A stretch of 64,000 nucleotides of DNA from Pantoea rodasii (GTDB lineage: Bacteria > Pseudomonadota > Gammaproteobacteria > Enterobacterales > Enterobacteriaceae). The DNA is taken from positions 124,001 to 188,000 of the forward strand of contig NZ_MLFP01000006.1 in the NCBI RefSeq assembly GCF_002095465.1, given 5' to 3'. Under the pieces are notes generated by a model, which saw only the letters and a program-made list of their open reading frames with translations, made no database searches and had not been told where the DNA came from. The translations under genes were made by a program, and so were the position numbers. This document shows, piece by piece, positions 36,781 to 45,224 of this stretch (positions within the stretch are counted from its first letter, which is position 1; each line of letters begins with the position of its first letter).

Positions 36781-36981
36781 ATGAAAGCACATAATACGAA
36801 CGAACAGCGGAAGAAAGAAGGCGATGTCAAAAAAGGCCTTCCGGAAGCCGCACCCAATGCCGGTAATGCGTATGAAGAGGATGATCATCCCGCTACAGAT
36901 AATCCTGATGAACACGGTGAGATACCCCGCACGCGTGATGATAGCCAGGATCACAAGCACGATCCTTTCAAGGATAAGTAG
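36781..36981 (+). CDS. Small hydrophilic, probably disordered protein
   Basis: This 66-residue protein is almost entirely charged or polar (Lys, Glu, Asp, Asn, His) and contains no hydrophobic core. It has the acidic stretch EEDDHPATDNPDEHGE and ends KHDPFKDK. ATG 36781 is chosen because GGAG lies six bases upstream; an in-frame ATG at 36769 overlaps that site. I do not recognise the family. The composition and the position beside katE suggest a general-stress or desiccation protein, which is inference only. The 286-bp space to katE holds the divergent promoters. Confidence 0.6.
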   Translation: MKAHNTNEQRKKEGDVKKGLPEAAPNAGNAYEEDDHPATDNPDEHGEIPRTRDDSQDHKHDPFKDK

Positions 36982-37041
36982 AGTAAGTCGCGCATTAACA
37001 GTGCGTAACCATTGATTTTTATGCCATTAAGGAGATCAACA

Positions 37042-37263
37042 ATGGATTATTCTTTACTTGCAAATGAATTGGGTTTGACGGAAGAAGAACTCAATGAGAT
37101 GGGTCTACACTCAGACGATATTTTTCAAGAGAATGATTCTTCAGATGCGTATTATTTCAATGTGCCGGACGGCACGCCAGACCGTATCCTGGGAAAAAAA
37201 GGCTGGTCGTTAGGAGAGCGAGTGAAAATTAACAGTAACGTGTTTGATGTCATTAATAAATAA
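37042..37263 (+). CDS. Small acidic protein of unknown function
   Basis: This 73-residue protein starts at ATG 37042 after AAGGAG (MDYSLLANELGLTEEELNEM). The N-terminal half looks like a short helical bundle rich in Leu and Glu. The second half (VPDGTPDRILGKKGWSLGER) looks like a compact beta segment. It follows the previous small gene by 60 bp with its own ribosome site and could be co-transcribed. I do not recognise a family. The following 283 bp contain only a weak hairpin (37325-37352, AAGCCCGG/CCGGGCTT). Confidence 0.6.
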   Translation: MDYSLLANELGLTEEELNEMGLHSDDIFQENDSSDAYYFNVPDGTPDRILGKKGWSLGERVKINSNVFDVINK

Positions 37264-37546
37264 TGATGCTCTGCACGTCATCGACTTCACATTTCGCCAA
37301 AAAATTCTTATCGCTGTAAAAATAAAGCCCGGGAGTGGTGACAACCGGGCTTGTACAATCCTGTACCAAACATTTCCAATGAGAGCAGGTCTCATCACAG
37401 GGCGTAATAGAGACTTAATTATCATAGCTGGCCTTGAAGGGATTTCATGCGAAGCGGTAAATATTAACGTTGTTAGGATGCCGCTTATCTTCTGAAATCA
37501 ATTAATCCTTGATTAAGTTGTTGCCACCAAGGCTGAGACGCGTGGA

Positions 37547-38092
37547 TTAGGTTTTGACCGTAAGCAAGCCCCATTCTCGGCAGAGTTGGTTAACCTCATG
37601 GGGGGAACTGAGTAACAGTTTGGGTAAAGTCCACGCCTCAAACATGCGTCGATTGCGATCACGATGGTCACGTGAGGTGATCAGTAAATAACGCGTCATC
37701 TCCCAGGTCAGGTGTTCTCGCTGATGAGCGGAGACAACACCACCGACACGCTGTTTATCAAATAGCGTTCGCCTTAAGTAGCGAAAATAGCTCTGCAAAG
37801 GGTGTATATCCAGCAAAATGATACCGCTGGCACGCGTTAAGCGGTCCGGTAGCGTGCGCACATAATTGCCGTCCATGATCCAACTCTCACCTGCGATAGC
37901 GTCCTGATGCAATTGCCGGAAATCTGCTTCAGCACGCGCTTGCCAGTGGGTATCCGGCAGATGATAAAGCTGATCCAGGTGAATGAGTGGGCGCGCTGTC
38001 TGACTAGCGATGGCCTGAGCCAGCGTCGATTTACCGCTGTTTGAAGGCCCCAAAATGCAGATGCGTGGGCCGAAGTCGCTTAATGCCATCAT
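37547..38092 (-). CDS. P-loop kinase-like protein (FlaR/topology-modulation type)
   Basis: This 181-residue protein has a Walker A near the N-terminus (GPSNSGKSTLAQAIA) and the motif HLDQLYHLPDTHW followed by WIMDGNY. This pattern is seen in small AAA/adenylate-kinase-like proteins often annotated FlaR or DNA topology modulation protein. HREHLTW-like and RDHRDRNRRMFE segments follow. The substrate is unknown. The start overlaps the stop of the LysE-family gene, and AGGA precedes it. Confidence 0.72.
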   Translation of the reverse strand: MMALSDFGPRICILGPSNSGKSTLAQAIASQTARPLIHLDQLYHLPDTHWQARAEADFRQLHQDAIAGESWIMDGNYVRTLPDRLTRASGIILLDIHPLQSYFRYLRRTLFDKQRVGGVVSAHQREHLTWEMTRYLLITSRDHRDRNRRMFEAWTLPKLLLSSPHEVNQLCREWGLLTVKT

Positions 38093-38721
38093 GATGAAAA
38101 TCCTTTTAAGGTCATAAAAAGCTGAACCAAATTGCTGATAGCAAAGAAAACCAGTATCAGCCCGCCACCGATGTTGATGGCGATGGATAGCTTACGAATA
38201 TTGATCACCCGCACTGAGGTCAGCAGCGTAAAACAGATGATCACCAACCACAGTGCCATGATGGCGACATGTATTGAGGCCAGCAGCAGATAATGCAGTA
38301 ATGCATGATCGCGCCCGGCAAATTGCGATACCACAGTGAGATACAGCATCACCGCTTTTGGGTTAAGCACATTGGCTAGCCAGGCATCTTTAATCCCCAT
38401 GCGGGCGCTGCGGTAGGAGGCGACGGGTTGGGAAATATGACGACCTCGACGCAATAGCTGTATGCCGAGCCACAGCAAATAAGCGGCGCCCGCCACGCTT
38501 AACAGATTAAATATTATGGGAGAACGCACCAGCAGGGCGCTGATTCCCAGGCCAATCAGCAGCGCATGGGTATAAATGCCTAGTGCAGTGCCGAGAATAA
38601 TTGCCGCCAGCCCGCGTGCACCTGCCACCAGCGTGTTGTTTATCGCGAGCGTGAAACTCGCCCCTGGCGACAGGGCCACCGGTAAGATCGCAATGATAAA
38701 GGCCAGCACATGCAGGTTCAT
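38089..38721 (-). CDS. LysE-family amino acid exporter
   Basis: This 210-residue protein has six hydrophobic segments and the LysE/RhtB signature ALSPGASFTLAINNTLVAGARGLAAIILGTALG near the N-terminus, then LWLGIQLLRRG and NVLNPKAVMLYLTVVSQF. The family exports amino acids or their derivatives across the inner membrane. It is first in a two-gene leftward unit with the P-loop protein. The start lacks a strong ribosome site. Confidence 0.88.
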   Translation of the reverse strand: MNLHVLAFIIAILPVALSPGASFTLAINNTLVAGARGLAAIILGTALGIYTHALLIGLGISALLVRSPIIFNLLSVAGAAYLLWLGIQLLRRGRHISQPVASYRSARMGIKDAWLANVLNPKAVMLYLTVVSQFAGRDHALLHYLLLASIHVAIMALWLVIICFTLLTSVRVINIRKLSIAINIGGGLILVFFAISNLVQLFMTLKGFSS

Positions 38722-38847
38722 GAGGGTAACGGCTAATGAATGTTAAATAATTTTGAATATTATTAGACGGTGAAGCAATAATCTACCGCTGCAATCACGC
38801 CGCCAGGACTAAGCGGACATTTAAATAGCACAATAATAAGGACGACC

Positions 38848-39489
38848 ATGACCATCGCTTGCCTGCACACCGCTGCCAGTAATATCGCACTGTTCGATCA
38901 CGCGGCGCACTCCCTTGAATTACCTTCCCATTCACTGAGCCATATTGTGATGCCACACCTGCTGGCTGAAGCCGAGCAAAGTGGCGGTATGACGCAGGAG
39001 CAGCAGCACCGTTTGGCACAGCTGCTGCACAGTTTCACTCCGTGGTTTGATGCGATAGTGATCACCTGTTCAACGCTGGGGCCCGTGGCCGACACCTTCA
39101 ATCCACAGAGCACGGGCTGCCCGGTATATCGCGCAGATCGGATGCTGGCAGATCATCTGCATCAAATGGCAGGGCCTGCACTGGTGCTCTGCGCGGCTGA
39201 ATCAACTTTAGCGGCTACCCGTCTGTTGTTCTGTCCACCGACGCTGCCAGCGGATAAACAGCCGCAGGTCACATTGATTCCTGACGCCTGGGCCGCATTT
39301 AAAGCGGGTGATCATCAACGCTATCACGCGCTCATCGCCGATGCGGTAAAACAGGGGCGCGAGCAGGGCGCTCGACAGGTCGCACTGGCGCAGGTCTCGA
39401 TGGCGGCGGCGGCAAACAGCATACCGGAGAGCGAGCGTCCATTGACGATTCCGCAGCTGGCATTAGCCGCGGTGATCGCAAAGCGTTAA
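38848..39489 (+). CDS. Asp/Glu racemase-superfamily-like protein
   Basis: This 213-residue protein has the superfamily pattern of two cysteine-bearing motifs: DAIVITCSTLGPVAD (residues about 68-82) and a second half where QVALAQVSMAAAANS replaces the usual cysteine motif. Thus only the first catalytic cysteine is evident, unlike typical two-cysteine racemases. It may be a hydantoin racemase/Asp-Glu racemase relative with changed chemistry. ATG 38848 follows AAGGA. It is divergent from the amino acid exporter, which may hint at amino acid metabolism. Confidence 0.6.
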   Translation: MTIACLHTAASNIALFDHAAHSLELPSHSLSHIVMPHLLAEAEQSGGMTQEQQHRLAQLLHSFTPWFDAIVITCSTLGPVADTFNPQSTGCPVYRADRMLADHLHQMAGPALVLCAAESTLAATRLLFCPPTLPADKQPQVTLIPDAWAAFKAGDHQRYHALIADAVKQGREQGARQVALAQVSMAAAANSIPESERPLTIPQLALAAVIAKR

Positions 39490-39495
39490 TGTCGC

Positions 39496-39530
39496 GGAGA
39501 GGGCGCCTGAGGGTGGCGTCCTCCCTTTTT
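39496..39530 (+). terminator. Terminator after the racemase-like gene
   Basis: GGAG-GGCGCC pairs imperfectly with GGCG-CCTCC and is followed by five T residues, seven bases after the stop codon. Confidence 0.7.
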
Positions 39531-39535
39531 ACCCG

Positions 39536-40051
39536 CTAAATGGATAATCTCTTACGCTGTCGATACCAGGGAATGAAATAAACCAGCATGCTCCCCCAGA
39601 ATATCCCCGCAGTAACGCCGCTGATTGCACCGTGAATCAGATTAAATGACAGGGAAGCGATTAATTCAGGGTGCAAAGCCACAGAAACGGAAAGCGTATA
39701 TTTGGCGGCAAAGGCTAATAACATAAATATTAATGGCAACACCGAACCTGGGCGAATAATCGTGCCGCGATTTTCACTGGAAGTGGGTTTGCCTGTCGCG
39801 TGAGACAACATGGCACCGACGATACCCCCAATCAGTAAACCGATAATCATAGAAAACAGCGTATAAGCGACCCAGGTGGTTTCCCGAAATACGCCATAAA
39901 AGCCCCAGACTAAAAACAGCACAGGAATATAGAACAGTTTCTGCACCGCGACTTCACGGGTCTTTAGTGCCTTAATGCCACGGAAAATCAGATAGATGAA
40001 TAATACCCATACCCAGGCTGGCGTATGTTTAATCAGTTCAATAAGTCCCAT
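39536..40051 (-). CDS. Small multi-pass membrane protein, unknown function
   Basis: This 171-residue protein starts at ATG 40051 (MGLIELIKHTPAWVWVLF) with GGAGA upstream; the longer frame to 40084 lacks a ribosome site. Five hydrophobic segments are visible. The N-terminal HTPxWVW followed by a basic RGIKALKTRE resembles a family of small inner-membrane proteins (DUF6622-like, from memory). Function is unknown. It is convergent with the racemase-like gene and stands alone. Confidence 0.65.
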   Translation of the reverse strand: MGLIELIKHTPAWVWVLFIYLIFRGIKALKTREVAVQKLFYIPVLFLVWGFYGVFRETTWVAYTLFSMIIGLLIGGIVGAMLSHATGKPTSSENRGTIIRPGSVLPLIFMLLAFAAKYTLSVSVALHPELIASLSFNLIHGAISGVTAGIFWGSMLVYFIPWYRQRKRLSI

Positions 40052-40438
40052 TTTTGTCTCCAGTAGCCTGAGCAAGGTTAACAAAAAGCAATAATAACCC
40101 GCTTGTGATTTAAAATCACATCACTGTGAGATTATTTTATTGCAAATGTTTGTTGGGCGGTAAAAACCGTTTAACCCTACAGGTTAATAGATCCGCTAAT
40201 AACAATACGCTTTCACAAAGGTGTAATATTTATTTGCATCAATCGATATTAGTGATTATGGTTGGCAACACTTTTTTACGCTTCACGATCATCTTCTTAT
40301 AACAACCTCTGCAAAAGAGGTGGCTTTGCTATTGCCGTGAGTCTGAGTAATAAATGCTGACGGCACTCAATAAAATGTGGGTTGTGTCAATAAACATGAA
40401 TGTTTTTTTAAACCTTTGGGATGAAGGAGACACGCGAA
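40052..40438. other. AT-rich region upstream of the TonB receptor
   Basis: This 387-bp divergent space has no supportable gene. It holds TGTGATTTAAAATCACA (40104-40120), a near-perfect palindrome with seven rather than six bases between CRP-like half sites. No Fur box of good quality is visible before the receptor gene. Confidence 0.45.
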
Positions 40439-42520
40439 ATGCGTCAGTCTATTACCACACACCACGGCTATTATGCGCGTCGTAAGGCCATCAGTATTGC
40501 TATCGGCCTGTGTATTGGCATGTCGGGTTCCGCCGCCGCCGCAGAAAAGGACTCGGAGGAAGTTGCCAGCAGCCGGGAGCGTAACTATCAGGATGAACAA
40601 GAGCTGGTGGTCACCGGAGAGAAAACCGAACGATCGATTTTTGATACCGGTTCGAGCGTTGAGGTTTTTGATAGCCGCAGGATTGATTCCCTGCCCGGCG
40701 CTGAAACCGTTTCAGACTTATTGCGCATGACCGCGAACACCGTCGATGTCGGTATCGGCAACGATCTGCCAACGGTGCGCGGGGTGGATGGCTCCGGTCC
40801 CTCGACGGGTGCAGGGGCGTTCCTCAGCGGTACTCGCCCGCGTTTAGGGTTATCACTGGACGGCCGAGCGCTCACCTACAATGAACAGGCTTACGGACCG
40901 CAATCGCTGTGGGATTTAGACCGTGTAGAAGTGTTTCGTGGGCCGCAAAGTTACATTCAGGGTCGCAATGCCATCGCCGGTGCGATTGTGATGACCACCA
41001 AAGATCCCAGCTTCGAATGGGAGAGTGCGCTCAAGGGCGGATTCGGTAATCAGCACGCCTCACAACTGGCGGCGATGGCCAGTGGCCCACTGATTGATGA
41101 ACAGCTGGCGTTTCGTGTCAGCGTTGATCGCCAGCGCCGCCGCAGTGACATCGATCTGCCCGCTTACACGCCGGTGGGCGATCCGCGCGAAGTGCAAACC
41201 ACCAATGCGCGCGCCAAACTGCTGCTCAATCCGGCGGGGCTGCGTGATCTCACCACTAAACTGACCTTTAACCACTCGGATGCCGGTGCGCCGCAAAACG
41301 AGAGCCTCAACCCCATGCCACATCCTACCAATTCACGCTATGAATGGCGGCGACCGGTGTTCAAAAGCAATGTGAACAGCGGTATCTGGGACATGGCGTG
41401 GGAAGCCAGCCCCACATTGAGGCTGGAGAACAAACTGATTTATACCGGCTTCAACATCAACCGCTATACGGCTCTCACTCAGCCACACGCGAAAATTGAT
41501 GGACGTGAAGTGCATGTCGAGCCGGTGCTGCATTTTGGTGACAGTGATAGCCGCCTGCGCGGCCTGGCAGGCCTGCGCTACTTTGATGCCTCACAGGATG
41601 AATCGGTCTATATCTTTGGCGGATCGACCTTCAAAGACTCAACACGCACCCAATCGGCCTACGCCGAAATGACCTATGCCATCACGCCGCAGGTGGACAT
41701 CACCGCCGCCAGCCGTGTGGAGAGTGAACATCGACGCCGCGTAGGTGGCAGCAGCAGTGTGCGCGTCGATCTCGATGAAACCTACAACGTCTTCCTGCCA
41801 AAAGTGGATGTCGCCTGGAAGCCGCAGCCGGGACAGACCTATGGTGCTCGTATCGCGCGCGGATATAACGCCGGCGGAGCCGGAATCACTCTCAGCGCGC
41901 CGATTACCAGCTACACCTATGATTCCGAGTACGTCTGGAACTACGAGCTTTATAGCCGTCATCAGGCGACGGAAAATCTGGTGCTCACCAGTAACATTTT
42001 CTACAACGATTATAAGGACATGCAGCTGCCGTATTACCTGGCCAGCGGCTCCTCGGTGATCCGCAATGCCGATAAAGTCGAGACCTATGGGGCAGAACTG
42101 GGCGCGAACTGGACCCCGCGTTGGGATCTGAATGTGTTTGGCAATGTGGGTTTGCTGAAGACCCGGATTAAGAAGTTTGCTGACAGCGGGGTTGAAGGCC
42201 ATGACCTGGCGCGAGCACCTGCCTATACCGCCAACATGGGTGCCAGCTGGCAAATTGCCGCAGGATGGGAAGTGAGCGGTACCGTTGCTTTCTCCGACTC
42301 TTATTATTCTGCTTACGATAACGACGCGCGCGGACGCATTGGTTCTTACTGGTCAGCGAACGCGCAACTGGCCTACACCTTCCTGTATGGACGCGCCACG
42401 CTGTTCGCACAGAACCTGTTTGATTCCGATCGTAAAACCATGGTCAGCGGTAATGATGTTTACGGGGCCACACTGCAGCGTTCGCGCCTGATCGGCGCGG
42501 CGCTGGAACTGACCTTCTAA
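40439..42520 (+). CDS. TonB-dependent outer-membrane receptor
   Basis: This 693-residue receptor has an extended signal region ending near GSAAAA and a TonB-box-like ELVVTGEKTER. The plug domain includes LRMTANTVDVGIGNDLPTVRGVDG and VEVFRGPQSYIQGRNAIAGAIVMTTKDP. A 22-strand barrel follows and ends with aromatic F (GAALELTF). ATG 40439 after AAGGAG is preferred to ATG 40421. The gene is followed 11 bp later by a YncE-like protein. The ligand is unknown: the sequence does not resemble YncD closely, and no Fur box is visible, so iron is not assured. Confidence 0.88.
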   Translation: MRQSITTHHGYYARRKAISIAIGLCIGMSGSAAAAEKDSEEVASSRERNYQDEQELVVTGEKTERSIFDTGSSVEVFDSRRIDSLPGAETVSDLLRMTANTVDVGIGNDLPTVRGVDGSGPSTGAGAFLSGTRPRLGLSLDGRALTYNEQAYGPQSLWDLDRVEVFRGPQSYIQGRNAIAGAIVMTTKDPSFEWESALKGGFGNQHASQLAAMASGPLIDEQLAFRVSVDRQRRRSDIDLPAYTPVGDPREVQTTNARAKLLLNPAGLRDLTTKLTFNHSDAGAPQNESLNPMPHPTNSRYEWRRPVFKSNVNSGIWDMAWEASPTLRLENKLIYTGFNINRYTALTQPHAKIDGREVHVEPVLHFGDSDSRLRGLAGLRYFDASQDESVYIFGGSTFKDSTRTQSAYAEMTYAITPQVDITAASRVESEHRRRVGGSSSVRVDLDETYNVFLPKVDVAWKPQPGQTYGARIARGYNAGGAGITLSAPITSYTYDSEYVWNYELYSRHQATENLVLTSNIFYNDYKDMQLPYYLASGSSVIRNADKVETYGAELGANWTPRWDLNVFGNVGLLKTRIKKFADSGVEGHDLARAPAYTANMGASWQIAAGWEVSGTVAFSDSYYSAYDNDARGRIGSYWSANAQLAYTFLYGRATLFAQNLFDSDRKTMVSGNDVYGATLQRSRLIGAALELTF

Positions 42521-42531
42521 GGAGAGACACG

Positions 42532-43704
42532 ATGAAAGGAAAAATCATGGCTTCATTGATGCTGCTAACCAGTGTTTCAGCGAATGCGGAAAACCTGCGT
42601 CAGGCACTGGCTCCCGCCTTGGTAGAAATGGCCTACAGCCCGAAGCAAAATGCGCTGTTTGTGAGTGCGCCCGACTGGAAACAGGAAGCAAAATCCAGCG
42701 TTCTGCGGCTTAACCCGCTGACGCTCAAAGCCGAAGCCACCATCCCGCAGCAGGTCAAAGGTTTCGGGGTGGCACTGGATGACAGCAACAACCGCCTCTA
42801 TCTTAGCCAGGGGTTTAACGGTGCTGTCGGCGTGGTGGATACCGCCACTAATCGAGCACTGAGCGATATCGTATTACAAGGCAAGGTGAATCTGGCGACA
42901 GCTTATCGTGAGGCAGGCATTGGCGGCCAGCGGTTGGCGTATCTGCTGGAAGAGTTACAGCGCTTTGGCATCAGCGATGATTACTTGTACAAGGTGCGCG
43001 AAGTAAAATATGACGCGCGCAGCGGTCGACTGTTTTTGCCCGGTCTGGGCTACGGCGTGGAAAGCGTACTGTTCGTGGTGGATACCCGCAAGCAGAAGCT
43101 CGAGAAAGTCATTCCAGGTTTTGGCTTTTACGCCACCGGTATCGCCATTGATGAAGCGGGGCGCCGGGTGTTTGTCTCCAATATGCAGGGGCAACTGATG
43201 ACGCTGAACGCGGATACGCTTGAGATCAGCCATACGCAGGAGATTGAGGCCGATCAACTGCTTAATCTGGTCTATGACCCGCAGAAGAATCGTTTGCTGG
43301 GCGTTGATCAAGGGATCGATCGTGACAAGCCGCGTAACAACTATCTGGGACGAGTCTACACCCGCCGCAGCAGCGGACATCAGCTGTTTGCCTTAGAGGC
43401 GGACAGCGGCAAGGTATTGGCGAAGGTGGATACCGATCAGGTACCGATTGGCTTACTGCTCGATGCGCAGCAGCAGCGCATTTATGTCACCAATCGCAAC
43501 GGTGTCAGAGTCGAAAAGGGCGCGGGGACGGTGACGGTTTTTGATGCACGATCGTTGCAACGTATTAACACGCTAAATCTGCCTCCGCACCCCAACAGCC
43601 TGGCATTAGATGAGGTAAACCATGCTCTGTTTGTCACGGTGAAAAATGACGCTGCGGCGACCAAAGCGGGAACATTAGAGAGTGTGGTGCGTATCAGCGA
43701 ATAA
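42532..43704 (+). CDS. YncE-like periplasmic beta-propeller protein
   Basis: This 390-residue protein has a signal peptide (MASLMLLTSVSANA region) and a seven-blade YVTN/YncE-type propeller. Repeated blades include NNRLYLSQGFNGAVGVVDTAT, GRRVFVSNMQGQLMTLNADT and QQRIYVTNRNGVRV. It lies 11 bp after the TonB receptor with AAGGAG before its start, so the two are one operon, as in yncD-yncE. It may bind the receptor's ligand in the periplasm. The ligand is not identifiable. Confidence 0.82.
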   Translation: MKGKIMASLMLLTSVSANAENLRQALAPALVEMAYSPKQNALFVSAPDWKQEAKSSVLRLNPLTLKAEATIPQQVKGFGVALDDSNNRLYLSQGFNGAVGVVDTATNRALSDIVLQGKVNLATAYREAGIGGQRLAYLLEELQRFGISDDYLYKVREVKYDARSGRLFLPGLGYGVESVLFVVDTRKQKLEKVIPGFGFYATGIAIDEAGRRVFVSNMQGQLMTLNADTLEISHTQEIEADQLLNLVYDPQKNRLLGVDQGIDRDKPRNNYLGRVYTRRSSGHQLFALEADSGKVLAKVDTDQVPIGLLLDAQQQRIYVTNRNGVRVEKGAGTVTVFDARSLQRINTLNLPPHPNSLALDEVNHALFVTVKNDAAATKAGTLESVVRISE

Positions 43705-44024
43705 TCACGTGGAATGATGCCGACGTAACGGTGCGATTGATGGCGCTGCCCTGCAATAGCCGGGTGGTGACAGAGGCGCCATCAATCCACCGCTACCCCT
43801 TTTTGGTCCTGAATTTTCCGGGTTAATAATAGAAAAATACAACTTATTTCCTTATTTTAATATTTCCCTCTTCCCCTAACTGTCATCTTATTGTCATTTA
43901 CGACTTTAAGAACAATCTGAGTATCCCAGTCAATTATCGCGGTTAAAAATGCGGCATAATTAACGGCTACGGGCTTCAGACGTCAATAAAATTACTCACT
44001 TGAAAAGAATTTTTGAGGCGAATT
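43705..44024. other. Intergenic region with 12-bp inverted repeat
   Basis: GATTGATGGCGC (43735-43746) is repeated in inverse as GCGCCATCAATC (43776-43787), 30 bp after the YncE-like stop, and may end that operon. The rest (43800-44000) is AT-rich and must carry the promoter of the muramidase gene. No gene is seen. Confidence 0.55.
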
Positions 44025-44828
44025 ATGGAAACGATACAGGAAAGTGTTGGGCTGCGAGGAACCAATCGATCGCAAGATGTCAAGTTGGTACAAAAATTAT
44101 TAAATCAGAATGGTTTCCCACAACTGCAAATTGACGGCGTGTGCGGAAATAATACCACCAAAGCGATTATCACTTACCAAAAACATTTTTATCACCATCC
44201 CGATGGTCTGGTTTCACCCGGCCAAAAAACCTTCAGTCAGCTCTCTTCCGGTCAGCGCAGCGCACTGCCGCGCGCGCACGGTTCCACCGGCAGTAATCCT
44301 AACGGTGCGCGTAAAAACCCGATGACTATGTACCCTAGTTATCAGGTGCTTAAACTGATGATGCAGTACGAACAATTGCATACGCTCCCTTATGACGATC
44401 ACAGTTCAAAAACGATCAGCAGCTGGACTGCCGGAGCCACGATAGGTTACGGACATTGGATCAGTCGCCAGAGTGAATTTGATCAGTTTAAAGACGGTAT
44501 CTCAGAATCGGCCGCCGAAACCTTATTCTCGCAGGATTTAAAAAAGTTTGTTGATGCGGTGCGTCAGTACGCCAAAGTCGCGCTGACCCAAAACGAATTT
44601 GATGCGTTAGTGATGCTGGCGTTTAATATTGGCACGCGTGATAACCTGAACCATAAAGGTTTATATTACTCGACGGCGTTGAAAGTGATTAATGGCGAAT
44701 CGCCAGAAGATTTAGATAGGGCGTGGATGCAGTTTGTTTATTCGCGCGGCGTGCGTATGAAGGGATTGGTGAATCGCAGAAAAAGCGAATTGAACGTCTA
44801 TCACAAAGGAATTTATATCAAATTATGA
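44025..44828 (+). CDS. Muramidase with peptidoglycan-binding domain, candidate T6SS effector
   Basis: This 267-residue protein lacks a signal peptide. Residues about 12-70 form a PG_binding_1 domain (NRSQDVKLVQKLLN, DGVCGNNTTKAI, DGLVSPGQKTFSQL). Residues about 105-260 form a T4-type (GH24) lysozyme: QYEQLHTLPYDD supplies the catalytic Glu, ATIGYGHWI matches T4 TIGIGH, and FDALVMLAFNIGTR is the family's core helix. The next gene overlaps it (ATGA) and encodes a small secreted protein. Together with the adjacent T6SS operon this indicates an effector delivered to the periplasm of rivals plus its immunity protein. A prophage-derived endolysin is the alternative, but no phage genes are near. Confidence 0.8.
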   Translation: METIQESVGLRGTNRSQDVKLVQKLLNQNGFPQLQIDGVCGNNTTKAIITYQKHFYHHPDGLVSPGQKTFSQLSSGQRSALPRAHGSTGSNPNGARKNPMTMYPSYQVLKLMMQYEQLHTLPYDDHSSKTISSWTAGATIGYGHWISRQSEFDQFKDGISESAAETLFSQDLKKFVDAVRQYAKVALTQNEFDALVMLAFNIGTRDNLNHKGLYYSTALKVINGESPEDLDRAWMQFVYSRGVRMKGLVNRRKSELNVYHKGIYIKL

Positions 44829-45223
44829 AAAAGCTACTTGCGTTATCTCTGGTCTGTTTTTCACTCCACGCTATGGCACAGACGCCGGCTGCCAAAAAAC
44901 CGTTTTTTGACAGCAAAAGCTATCAGGTATTTTTGGACACCAGCAAATGCGTTGAGGGCGACGTGGAGTGCGATGGCATCATCTACCACTCGATCAATAA
45001 GAAGAATCACCACCAATTGACGCTGAAAGGCTCGACGCTGAATATTGGCCCGTCACACGATTTCCGGGGCTATATCTTCCGCAACGGGGACTACAGCTAT
45101 GTGCTGTCACCCGCAGCAGGCGCGGGTAACGATGATAACCATGTCTGGACGCTGCAGGTTTCACAGCACCAGGCGCAGGGCGACAAGGTGCTGTTTAGCG
45201 AAAATGGTAACGTCGTCGAGTAA
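44825..45223 (+). CDS. Secreted candidate immunity protein for the muramidase
   Basis: This 132-residue protein starts with a signal peptide (MKKLLALSLVCFSLHAMAQ) and has two cysteines (KCVEGDVEC) that could form a disulfide. It then has an all-beta-looking domain (NIGPSHDFRGYIFRNGDYSYVLSP). The start codon overlaps the effector stop. Periplasmic targeting and tight coupling are what an immunity protein against a peptidoglycan hydrolase requires. No family is recognised, so the assignment rests on context. It ends one base before the convergent kinase gene. Confidence 0.62.
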   Translation: MKKLLALSLVCFSLHAMAQTPAAKKPFFDSKSYQVFLDTSKCVEGDVECDGIIYHSINKKNHHQLTLKGSTLNIGPSHDFRGYIFRNGDYSYVLSPAAGAGNDDNHVWTLQVSQHQAQGDKVLFSENGNVVE

Positions 45224-45224
45224 A

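Noticed and set aside
40104..40120. Possible CRP site TGTGATTTAAAATCACA
   Set aside because: The half sites are separated by seven bases instead of six, so it does not fit CRP.
40439..43704. Identification of the TonB receptor and propeller protein as YncD/PqqU and YncE for PQQ uptake
   Set aside because: The gene pair is analogous, but the receptor plug sequence does not resemble YncD as I recall it, so the ligand is left open.
44025..45223. Prophage lysis cassette
   Set aside because: No holin, spanin or phage structural gene is nearby, and the partner has a signal peptide, which suits immunity rather than lysis.
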